Below are positions 47,308 through 53,519 of a stretch of 64,000 nt of DNA, in pieces (position 1 is the first letter of the stretch; the number at the start of each line of letters is the position of its first letter). This DNA comes from Flavobacterium sp. 9AF (GTDB lineage: Bacteria; Bacteroidota; Bacteroidia; Flavobacteriales; Flavobacteriaceae), in contig NZ_LR733556.1 of assembly GCF_902506265.1 (NCBI RefSeq), positions 2,028,821 to 2,092,820 of the forward strand. Direction: 5' to 3'. The position numbers and the translations under genes are program-made. The notes below the pieces were generated by a model. That model saw only the letters and a program-made list of their open reading frames with translations. It ran no database searches and was not told the origin of the DNA.

Positions 47308-48096
47308 TCATCGTCTTAATTTATCAAGAAATAAAAGCATATTTCTTTCTAAATCTATCTTATTCTCAAAATGACTCATATGCCCATCGTTAAAGGTTAC
47401 TAACTGTACATTAGTACCTTCAACTTGTAATTTGTTTTCGTCATAATTCAAAACAGGATCTTTTTTCCCTAATAGCAACATTTTAGGAAATAAAGAAGTA
47501 TGCCACAGCACTTCTCTATCCTTTCTGGCTTTCATTCCTTCCTGAGCCGCTATGATACCTTGCAAAGGTGTTTGTAAAGCTTCGTTCTTTGCCCAATCAA
47601 TTTCTTTTTTAAGTTTAGTCCTATTCTCTTCACTAAATAAATTTGCTATTGACATACTAATAGCGTTTTTATAATTTTGCTTTACTGCCAAGATAGCTCT
47701 ATCTCTATTTGCTTTACGTTCCACACTATCTTCTTTGGCAGTCGAATTCATTAAAACAAGTCCTGCCATCATTTCTGGATATAATTCGGCAAAAGCCAAT
47801 GCTACATAACCACCCATAGAATGCCCTATTAGAACGACTTTCTCCAAATTTAAAAAATGAAGAATATGATATACTGCATCGGCCATATCTTCCATCGTAT
47901 GAATATATCCAATACATTCCGTTTTACCATGGCCTAATAAATCAATACACACTACTCTATATTTAGACAGCAAAACCGGAACTAAATTATGCCACATTTT
48001 ACTATTCTCTAAAAAACCATGCAATAAAACAACGGTTGGACCTTCTCCTTGATCTGAATAAGAAAGCTTACTATTTTTATAAATTAGGTGTTTCAT
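47308..48096 (-). CDS. Alpha/beta-hydrolase
   Basis: This 262-residue protein has an alpha/beta-hydrolase fold: LLHGFLENSKMW with the oxyanion motif (residues 24-35), DLLGHGKTE, the nucleophile elbow GHSMGG with Ser93, an Asp near residue 213 and the C-terminal His in DGHMSHFEN. It resembles small ester or thioester hydrolases; the substrate is unknown. The start ATG is at 48094-48096, and a -7 box (48102-48109 on the minus strand) ends only 5 bases before it, so the message is nearly leaderless. It is divergent from the WYL regulator gene. Confidence 0.88.
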   Translation of the reverse strand: MKHLIYKNSKLSYSDQGEGPTVVLLHGFLENSKMWHNLVPVLLSKYRVVCIDLLGHGKTECIGYIHTMEDMADAVYHILHFLNLEKVVLIGHSMGGYVALAFAELYPEMMAGLVLMNSTAKEDSVERKANRDRAILAVKQNYKNAISMSIANLFSEENRTKLKKEIDWAKNEALQTPLQGIIAAQEGMKARKDREVLWHTSLFPKMLLLGKKDPVLNYDENKLQVEGTNVQLVTFNDGHMSHFENKIDLERNMLLFLDKLRR

Positions 48097-48101
48097 AGGC
48101 G

Positions 48102-48109
48102 CAAAAATA
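48102..48109 (-). promoter_or_regulatory. -7 promoter box for the alpha/beta-hydrolase gene
   Basis: On the minus strand this reads TATTTTTG, ending 5 bases upstream of the ATG at 48096. Confidence 0.55.
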
Positions 48110-48151
48110 GAATTTCAAAAGCAATTCAAGAAGGAATTTCATTTAAATACT

Positions 48152-48159
48152 TACTTTTG
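48152..48159 (+). promoter_or_regulatory. -7 promoter box for the WYL regulator gene
   Basis: TACTTTTG matches TAnnTTTG and lies 15 bases before the ATG at 48175. It argues against the upstream GTG at 48088 as the start. Confidence 0.6.
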
Positions 48160-48174
48160 AAAAAAGGATTTTTT

Positions 48175-49140
48175 ATGCAGGATGAATCACCAAAACGCTT
48201 CGATCGAATTGTCGCTATCTTAATACAATTACAATCCAAACGAATTGTAAAGGCACAAGAACTCGCTGATCGATTTGAGGTAAGCTTACGAACCATTTAT
48301 AGAGATATTCGTTCTTTAGAAGCTTCTGGTGTTCCTATTTATAGCGAAGCGGGCGTAGGCTATTCTCTGGTAGAAGGTTATCGTTTACCTCCAGTAATGT
48401 TTACTCGTGAAGAAGCAAGTAGTTTTATTGCAGCTGAAAAATTGATGGAAACTTTTATCGATAAAGAATTAGGAAAACATTATGCTTCGGCCATGTTCAA
48501 AATAAAATCAGTTTTAAAAAATACCGATAAAGATTGGCTTACCTCTATTGAATCTAAAGTTATCATGCAACAACCCGCTGTTAATCTATTCAATGAAAAA
48601 GTACCAGAAGCCATGAGTATTCTTTTTAAAAGCATAGCCGATAAAACGCAAGTTAAATTAAATTACCAAGCTTTTGATGCAGAAGAAGCTTCTGAAAGAA
48701 GTATTGAACCCGTAGGTATTTTTCATGATAATAACAATTGGTATATTTTTGGCTTTTGTCACCTAAGAAACGATTACCGCCAATTTAGAGCCGACCGAAT
48801 TCAAGGCATTGAAAATAAAGACCTGGCGTTTACTAAAGAACACCAACCTTTAGAATTTTACTTAAATAAAGAAAAAGAATGTCCAACCACTAAAGTAGTA
48901 TTATTGGTAGACAAAAAAATTGGCAAATATTTAGACTTTGAAAAAAAATATCATGGATTTGTTTCCCAAAAAAAAATAGGTCAACAAATAGAAATGACTT
49001 TTTTAAGTAGAGATATTGAAAATGGATTTCCGAGATGGATTCTGATGTTTGCCGATCATGCGACGATTATTGAACCCCAACGCCTAAAAGACAGAATGTT
49101 GGAAATGCTAGAAATTTATAAAACAAACTTATTACAATAG
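48175..49140 (+). CDS. YafY-like transcriptional regulator with HTH_11 and WYL domains
   Basis: From the ATG at 48175 the protein has 321 residues. The N-terminal helix-turn-helix (about residues 10-65) contains KAQELADRFEVSLRTIYRDIRSLEASGVPI, which is a DeoR/HTH_11-like winged helix. A middle region and a C-terminal WYL domain follow (about residues 145-235, with NWYIFGFCHLRNDYRQFRADRI). Such regulators respond to small ligands or nucleic acids. A GTG at 48088 would add 29 residues over the divergent hydrolase gene and is rejected. The neighbouring DinB-like gene (convergent) has a dyad in its promoter that might be its target. Confidence 0.9.
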   Translation: MQDESPKRFDRIVAILIQLQSKRIVKAQELADRFEVSLRTIYRDIRSLEASGVPIYSEAGVGYSLVEGYRLPPVMFTREEASSFIAAEKLMETFIDKELGKHYASAMFKIKSVLKNTDKDWLTSIESKVIMQQPAVNLFNEKVPEAMSILFKSIADKTQVKLNYQAFDAEEASERSIEPVGIFHDNNNWYIFGFCHLRNDYRQFRADRIQGIENKDLAFTKEHQPLEFYLNKEKECPTTKVVLLVDKKIGKYLDFEKKYHGFVSQKKIGQQIEMTFLSRDIENGFPRWILMFADHATIIEPQRLKDRMLEMLEIYKTNLLQ

Positions 49141-49174
49141 AACTCCAAAAACAACTAGTCGTTTTCGGAGTTCT
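49139..49174. terminator. Hairpin at the end of the WYL regulator gene
   Basis: AGAACTCC...GGAGTTCT pairing extends through AAAAC/GTTTT with one mismatch, overlapping the stop codon. There is no long T-run, so I call it a weak bidirectional terminator between convergent genes. Confidence 0.45.
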
Positions 49175-49183
49175 AAGTATTAA

Positions 49184-49672
49184 TTATGCTCTCATCCAGA
49201 AAAAAGGGGGTGTAATTCCTAAAGCTCGCAAATAAACATATCCTTGTCCACGATGATGGATTTCATTGTCAATAAAATAAAAAATATTTTCAATAATTGG
49301 AAATTCATATTGCCCAAAAAGATTGAACGTTTTTTCAAAATCTTCAACTGGAATTTGCTTAAAATAGCGATTAATTTCTATCGTGGCTTCGTCCCATTTT
49401 TGCAAATAAGCTTCTTTTGTTGCTAAATTTTCTACAGCTGCTTCCGAATAAGGCTGTTCGTCTCTATTTACAATTCCCTTTAATGCAGGAACACCAATAG
49501 CTAAAAGTTCGGATACTAATTTTGAAAAAGGACGCATGCCTCCAATAGAAAACTCAAAGAAATCTTTTTCTGGAAAGGCTTCAATCACATGTCTTGTTAA
49601 AGCACGATGTCCTTGCCAATGTTTTAATAAATGTTCCGGACGAATTACTTGTGGTACTGATACAGTGTTCAT
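49184..49672 (-). CDS. DinB-like (YfiT/DinB superfamily) putative metal-dependent hydrolase
   Basis: The 162-residue four-helix protein has the DinB pattern with metal-ligand histidines: HWQGHRALTRHVIEAFPEKDF near the N-terminus and NEIHHRGQGYVYLRALGI near residue 140. Members include thiol-dependent transferases, but the reaction here is unknown. The start ATG at 49672 has a TACCTTTG -7 box (minus strand, 49699-49706) and, upstream of that, a 16-bp dyad at 49718-49733. It is convergent with the WYL regulator gene. Confidence 0.87.
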   Translation of the reverse strand: MNTVSVPQVIRPEHLLKHWQGHRALTRHVIEAFPEKDFFEFSIGGMRPFSKLVSELLAIGVPALKGIVNRDEQPYSEAAVENLATKEAYLQKWDEATIEINRYFKQIPVEDFEKTFNLFGQYEFPIIENIFYFIDNEIHHRGQGYVYLRALGITPPFFWMRA

Positions 49673-49698
49673 AATGTATGATTTATTTGATTATACCA

Positions 49699-49706
49699 CA
49701 AAGGTA
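49699..49706 (-). promoter_or_regulatory. -7 promoter box for the DinB-like gene
   Basis: Minus-strand TACCTTTG fits TAnnTTTG, 26 bases upstream of the ATG. Confidence 0.55.
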
Positions 49707-49717
49707 AATACAGCTTA

Positions 49718-49733
49718 TGACAACAGTTTGTCA
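49718..49733. promoter_or_regulatory. Candidate operator dyad upstream of the DinB-like gene
   Basis: TGACAACAGTTTGTCA has 6-bp perfect arms (TGACAA/TTGTCA) around CAGT. It lies at about -20 to -35 of the DinB-like promoter. The WYL regulator next door is a plausible binder, by inference. Confidence 0.45.
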
Positions 49734-49873
49734 GTAGGTTTTTGAGAATATCAAAATATTTCTAGACATTTCAATGATAAGAAATTAATGCGTTCTAAAA
49801 TAGTTAATAAAACTCTTTGTAAACCTTTGCCACAAATAAAATTACCTAAAAAAGAAGAACTAAAATAAACTTT

Positions 49874-49928
49874 TCATTTTGACGAAGGTGAAAAACACAC
49901 TAATGGGATTCTTCCTTCGTCAGAATGA
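49874..49928. repeat. REP-like inverted repeat
   Basis: TCATTTTGACGAAGG (49874-49888) and CCTTCGTCAGAATGA (49914-49928) are inverted copies with one mismatch, around a 25-base loop. The arms are more GC-rich than the surroundings. Similar GTCATTCTGACGAAGG elements are, to my knowledge, common interspersed repeats in Bacteroidetes genomes. Confidence 0.55.
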
Positions 49929-49950
49929 CAAAATAGAATATAAATAAAAC

Positions 49951-49984
49951 ATAAAAAAACGGTTTACAATATTGTAAACCGTTT
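49951..49984. terminator. Terminator of the aminopeptidase P gene
   Basis: The 28-bp perfect palindrome at 49957-49984 (AAACGGTTTACAAT/ATTGTAAACCGTTT) follows the minus-strand stop at 50012. The A-run to its left gives the T-run on that strand. Confidence 0.75.
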
Positions 49985-50011
49985 AAACTAATAACTGATA
50001 ACTAACAACTG

Positions 50012-51304
50012 TTAACTGTTCATTATCGATTCTATTTCGTCTGCTTCAATAGGAATATTTCGCATCAAATTGAATGGAGCACCACTATTTTGGATTACTA
50101 CATCATCTTCAATGCGAATACCAAATTTTTCTTTTGGAATATAAATCCCAGGTTCCACAGTGAAAACCATATTGGCTTGCATCGGTTCATATAATAAACC
50201 GTAATCATGTGTATCTAATCCCATATGATGTGAAGTACCGTGCATAAAATATTTTTTATAGGCTGGCCAATCTGGATTTTCATTTTGAACGTCAGCTTTA
50301 TCTAATAAACCTAAACCTAGTAGTTCAGAAGTCATGATTTTACCAACCTCAACATGGTATTGTTTCCATAAAGTGCCTGGAACCAACATTTTTGTAGCTT
50401 CATTTTTTACATTTAAAACTGCATTGTAAACCGCCCTTTGACGCTCGGAAAACCTTCCTGAAACTGGAATGGTTCGGGTCATATCGCTAGAATAATTGGC
50501 ATATTCTGCACCCACATCTAACAATAATAAATCCCCTTCATGACATTGCTGATTGTTTTCAATATAATGCAATACATTCGCATTGTTTCCTGAAGCAATA
50601 ATAGGTGTATAAGCAAATCCTTTAGATCGGTTTCTTAAAAACTCATGCGCAAATTCAGCTTCAATTTCGTATTCCATTACATTAGGCTTCACAAAATTTA
50701 AAATTCTTCGAAACCCTTTTTCAGTAATATCACACGCTTTTTGAATTAAATCTAATTCTTCGCTTTCTTTTACAGATCGTATGCGCTGTAAAATAGGATT
50801 TGACTTTTCAACTTTATGTGCAGGATAATTTTCTTTCCACCATTTTACAAAACGTGCCTCACGAGTTTCCGTTTCAATAGTGGCACGGTAATGCTCATTG
50901 GTATTGATATACATGGTTTCGGCATAAGCCATGATTTCCTTTAATGTTTTATGAAAGTCTTGTAACCAAATAACTGTTTTAATTCCAGAAACTTCAAAAG
51001 CTCTTTCTTTGGTTAACTTCTCTCCTTCCCAAATAGCAATGTGCTCGTTCGTTTCCTTTAAAAATAAAATTTCTTTCAAATGCTCATAAGGTGCGTCTGG
51101 AAAAAGTAAGAGAATACTCTCTTCTTGATCTACACCGCTTAGATAAAAAATATCGCGATGTTGCGCAAAAGGTAAAGTAGAATCTGCTGAAACGGGATAA
51201 ATATCGTTTGAATTAAAAATCGCCACACTATTGGGTTTCATTTGAGAAACAAATTTTCTACGATTTTTTATAAATAAGTCTTTGTCTATTTGATGGTATT
51301 TCAT
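50012..51304 (-). CDS. pepP: Aminopeptidase P family protein (Xaa-Pro aminopeptidase, M24B)
   Basis: The 430-residue enzyme removes N-terminal residues preceding proline. The N-terminal creatinase-like domain (about 1-165) contains FYLSGVDQEESILLLFP. The catalytic pita-bread domain has the five metal ligands: Asp in LLDVGAEYANYSSDMTRTIPV (two Asp, near residues 260-275), His in HGTSHHMGLDTHDYG near residue 350, Glu in VFTVEPGIYIP near residue 385 and Glu in GIRIEDDVVI near residue 400. A -7 box lies on the minus strand at 51357-51364, with a repeated GATTTTTAGA sequence in the leader. No signal peptide, so cytosolic. Confidence 0.94.
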   Translation of the reverse strand: MKYHQIDKDLFIKNRRKFVSQMKPNSVAIFNSNDIYPVSADSTLPFAQHRDIFYLSGVDQEESILLLFPDAPYEHLKEILFLKETNEHIAIWEGEKLTKERAFEVSGIKTVIWLQDFHKTLKEIMAYAETMYINTNEHYRATIETETREARFVKWWKENYPAHKVEKSNPILQRIRSVKESEELDLIQKACDITEKGFRRILNFVKPNVMEYEIEAEFAHEFLRNRSKGFAYTPIIASGNNANVLHYIENNQQCHEGDLLLLDVGAEYANYSSDMTRTIPVSGRFSERQRAVYNAVLNVKNEATKMLVPGTLWKQYHVEVGKIMTSELLGLGLLDKADVQNENPDWPAYKKYFMHGTSHHMGLDTHDYGLLYEPMQANMVFTVEPGIYIPKEKFGIRIEDDVVIQNSGAPFNLMRNIPIEADEIESIMNS

Positions 51305-51356
51305 TTTTTAGATTTTTAGATTTCTCGATTTTTAGAATATTAGATAAACTCTGTAT

Positions 51357-51364
51357 CAAAAATA
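51357..51364 (-). promoter_or_regulatory. -7 promoter box for the aminopeptidase P gene
   Basis: On the minus strand this reads TATTTTTG, 52 bases upstream of the ATG. The leader contains three copies of TCTAAAAATC (minus strand) or near-copies. Confidence 0.5.
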
Positions 51365-51440
51365 CATAAACTATCTTTTTGAATCAGTAGCCAAATGGCT
51401 TAATTTTTATTTTAAATGAATTATTTAAGATTTGAACATA

Positions 51441-51480
51441 GATTTGAGAAATTTCAATAATTTTAAAAATTTCTCAAATC
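51441..51480. repeat. 40-bp inverted repeat with perfect 14-bp arms
   Basis: GATTTGAGAAATTT (51441-51454) and AAATTTCTCAAATC (51467-51480) are exact inverted copies. They lie after the stop of the Crp/Fnr-type gene (minus strand) and may work as a terminator, but without a strong T-run. The core GAGAAATTTCTC also occurs in the terminator at 56342-56372. Confidence 0.6.
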
Positions 51481-51493
51481 TGTATCCAAAAAA

Positions 51494-52084
51494 TTACAAA
51501 ATATTTTTACGAATGCGACTCATATGGCGTGTAGAAATTCCTAAAAAAGAAGCCAAATAATGCAAGGGAACTTCTTGAAGCAATTTAGGCTCATTGACCA
51601 ATAATTTTTTGTAGCGCTCTTCTGGTGTTAGCGTTAACAAGTCTATGCGATAATCGTCAATTAAACAGATTTGTTTTTCAATTAAATGAAAATAAAATTG
51701 GTGAAATGCTTTATTATGCTGTAATAAATAATTAAAATCTTCTAAATGTATCACCCACAAACTACTATCAACAATTGCTTTTATACTTTTTCTAGAAGGC
51801 ACTTTATGAAGAAAACTATTTAAGGATGAAGTAACGGTGTTCTTTAAAGCCAAATAGGTAGTGCGCTCTTCCCCTTCTATATTAATTGCATGTTGTAAAA
51901 TCCCGTTTTCAACAAAACAAAAATGAGTACAAATTTCATTTTCATTTACTAAAAACTCATTTTTCTTTAGTGTAATTTTTTTAAAATAGTCTAATGCTTT
52001 AAGCACTTCTTTTTCCAAAAAATCGTTTGGTAAAAAAATCTTGACAAAATCTTCAAAATTATTTTTTTTAGGTAAAGTAGCCAT
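51494..52084 (-). CDS. Crp/Fnr family transcriptional regulator
   Basis: From the ATG at 52082-52084 the protein has 196 residues. It has a cyclic-nucleotide-binding-like beta-roll (about residues 20-115, with LVNENEICTHFCFVENGILQHA) and a C-terminal helix-turn-helix (VPLHYLASFLGISTRHMSRIRKNI, about residues 172-195). No cysteine set for an Fe-S cluster is visible, so it is not an Fnr sensor in the strict sense. A TTG start seven codons upstream coincides with the -7 box at 52103-52110 and is rejected. It is divergent from the arylsulfotransferase-like lipoprotein gene, with a small dyad in between. Confidence 0.9.
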   Translation of the reverse strand: MATLPKKNNFEDFVKIFLPNDFLEKEVLKALDYFKKITLKKNEFLVNENEICTHFCFVENGILQHAINIEGEERTTYLALKNTVTSSLNSFLHKVPSRKSIKAIVDSSLWVIHLEDFNYLLQHNKAFHQFYFHLIEKQICLIDDYRIDLLTLTPEERYKKLLVNEPKLLQEVPLHYLASFLGISTRHMSRIRKNIL

Positions 52085-52102
52085 TAGATACGTAATTATC
52101 TT

Positions 52103-52110
52103 CAAAAATA
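52103..52110 (-). promoter_or_regulatory. -7 promoter box for the Crp/Fnr-type gene
   Basis: Minus-strand TATTTTTG fits TAnnTTTG and lies 18 bases upstream of the ATG at 52084. Confidence 0.55.
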
Positions 52111-52145
52111 AGGAGATTATTTAAAAACTGAGATAGTTAAAAAAA

Positions 52146-52171
52146 CATTTTAAACAAAATGGTTATATTTA
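52146..52171 (+). promoter_or_regulatory. -7-like box with upstream dyad before the arylsulfotransferase-like gene
   Basis: CATTTT-AAAC-AAAATG (52146-52161) is a dyad with 6-bp arms just upstream of TATATTTA (52164-52171), a near match to TAnnTTTG. A Crp/Fnr-type protein is encoded next door, so it could be a site for it; this is inference. Confidence 0.35.
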
Positions 52172-52189
52172 CGAAATAAAAAATTGAAC

Positions 52190-53461
52190 ATGAAAAAGTA
52201 TTATAAAACATTCTTTCTTTTAATTCTAACTTTAAATTTTAGTTGTTCTAAAGAGGATTCTAAAACAATTGAACCAGAAGTGATTCTTGATGAAAAAGTT
52301 CAAGTTTATAAAGCTGATAAAATTGACGATAGCTATGTTTTTGCCATTGAAAATGGTGGAAAAAATTGTTATTTATTAAATAAACAAGGTTTTAAAGTTA
52401 AAGAATGGATATTTGACTTGCGTTTTGGGAACGATATCGAAATTTTACCTAATGGCGAATTAATTGCTATGTATAAGCAAACCGTATCGCCTATAACCAT
52501 AGGAGGTGCTGGTGGAATTATTCGTATATTAAATTCAGATGGATCTACAAAATGGGACTATCAATGCGCAGATGATGAAAAAGTAGCGCATCATGATGTA
52601 GAATTATTACCAAATGGAAATGTTTTATTTTTAGTTTGGGAAAAATTAACCCCTTTACAAGCTTTAAATTATGGAGTAGAAGTAGCGAATGATATTTTTC
52701 CAGAAGCATTATTTGAAGTTAATCCACAAACCAATCAATTGGTTTGGGAATGGCACAGTTATGATCATATTGTACAAGATACCAATAACACATTGGTTAA
52801 TTATGGTCAAATTAATCAGTATCCAAACCGAATTAATTTTTCTTATAACGATCGTCCTGATGGAGATATTATGCATGCCAATGGAATAGATTATGATGAA
52901 GAAAAAGACGTGATCTACATGAGTGTTAATTTTTACAGTGAAGTTTGGGTAATCGATCATAGCACTACTACAGCAGAAGCAGCTACCAATACTGGTGGAA
53001 ATTACAACAAAGGAGGTGATTTATTGTATCGTTTTGGCAATCCTAGCGCTTATAATCATCCCTATGGAGAACGCTTTTTGTTCAATAATCATTTTCCTAA
53101 TTTAATTGAAAAAGAAGTTCCTGGAAAAGGAAACATGCTCATTTACTGTAACGGATCAAATGTAAATCAATCTACGGTTTATGAATTAGCTCTACCTCAA
53201 AACTTTACGTTATCAACTACAGCATCAAATGAACCGCAAATGGTTTGGAATTTTACAGATCCAGATTTATACTACGATAAAATATCGGGAGCAGTTAGGC
53301 TTAAAAACGGAAATACTTTAATTACAGAAGGTGATTTTGGATACTGGGAAGTAACTCCTAATAAAGAAGTTGTTTGGAAATATTATGAACAAAACAAGAC
53401 GTTTTGGAGAGGTTATAATTACAATCGAGAGGATTCAGCTATACAAGGTTTAGGACTTTAG
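52190..53461 (+). CDS. Arylsulfotransferase (ASST)-like lipoprotein
   Basis: From the ATG at 52190 the protein has 423 residues. The signal peptide ends in a lipobox (LNFSC) with Cys19 as lipid site, and the following SKED matches the lipoprotein surface-export signal described in Bacteroidetes, so it is probably on the cell surface. The rest is a beta-propeller-like protein with repeated LPNGE, LPNGN, EVNPQTNQLVWEWHSYDH and LKNGNTLITEGDFG motifs typical of the ASST family, in which aryl sulfate esters donate sulfate to phenols. Whether the catalytic histidine is conserved cannot be decided with confidence. A TTG start two codons upstream is also possible. Confidence 0.8.
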   Translation: MKKYYKTFFLLILTLNFSCSKEDSKTIEPEVILDEKVQVYKADKIDDSYVFAIENGGKNCYLLNKQGFKVKEWIFDLRFGNDIEILPNGELIAMYKQTVSPITIGGAGGIIRILNSDGSTKWDYQCADDEKVAHHDVELLPNGNVLFLVWEKLTPLQALNYGVEVANDIFPEALFEVNPQTNQLVWEWHSYDHIVQDTNNTLVNYGQINQYPNRINFSYNDRPDGDIMHANGIDYDEEKDVIYMSVNFYSEVWVIDHSTTTAEAATNTGGNYNKGGDLLYRFGNPSAYNHPYGERFLFNNHFPNLIEKEVPGKGNMLIYCNGSNVNQSTVYELALPQNFTLSTTASNEPQMVWNFTDPDLYYDKISGAVRLKNGNTLITEGDFGYWEVTPNKEVVWKYYEQNKTFWRGYNYNREDSAIQGLGL

Positions 53462-53495
53462 GCAGACAAAAATTTTATTTTACCCAATAAATGGT

Positions 53496-53503
53496 TATTT
53501 TCG
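53496..53503 (+). promoter_or_regulatory. -7-like box before the BNR-repeat gene
   Basis: TATTTTCG is one base from TAnnTTTG and is the same variant seen before ileS (33208-33215). It lies 16 bases before the ATG. Confidence 0.35.
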
Positions 53504-53519
53504 AGGAAAATATTTTTCT

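Larger units (their letters stand above)
49673..50011. other. 339-base gap with promoter, dyad, REP-like element and terminator
   Basis: No protein gene fits between the DinB-like gene and the aminopeptidase P gene. The gap holds the DinB-like gene promoter with its dyad (49699-49733), an inverted repeat (49874-49928) and the terminator at 49951-49984. Confidence 0.75.

Noticed and set aside
48088-48174. GTG start of the WYL regulator 29 codons upstream
   Set aside because: It would overlap the divergent hydrolase gene and lie upstream of the TACTTTTG promoter box; the added residues do not look like part of the HTH domain.
52085-52105. TTG start of the Crp/Fnr-type regulator
   Set aside because: It coincides with the minus-strand -7 box at 52103-52110; the ATG at 52084 is used.
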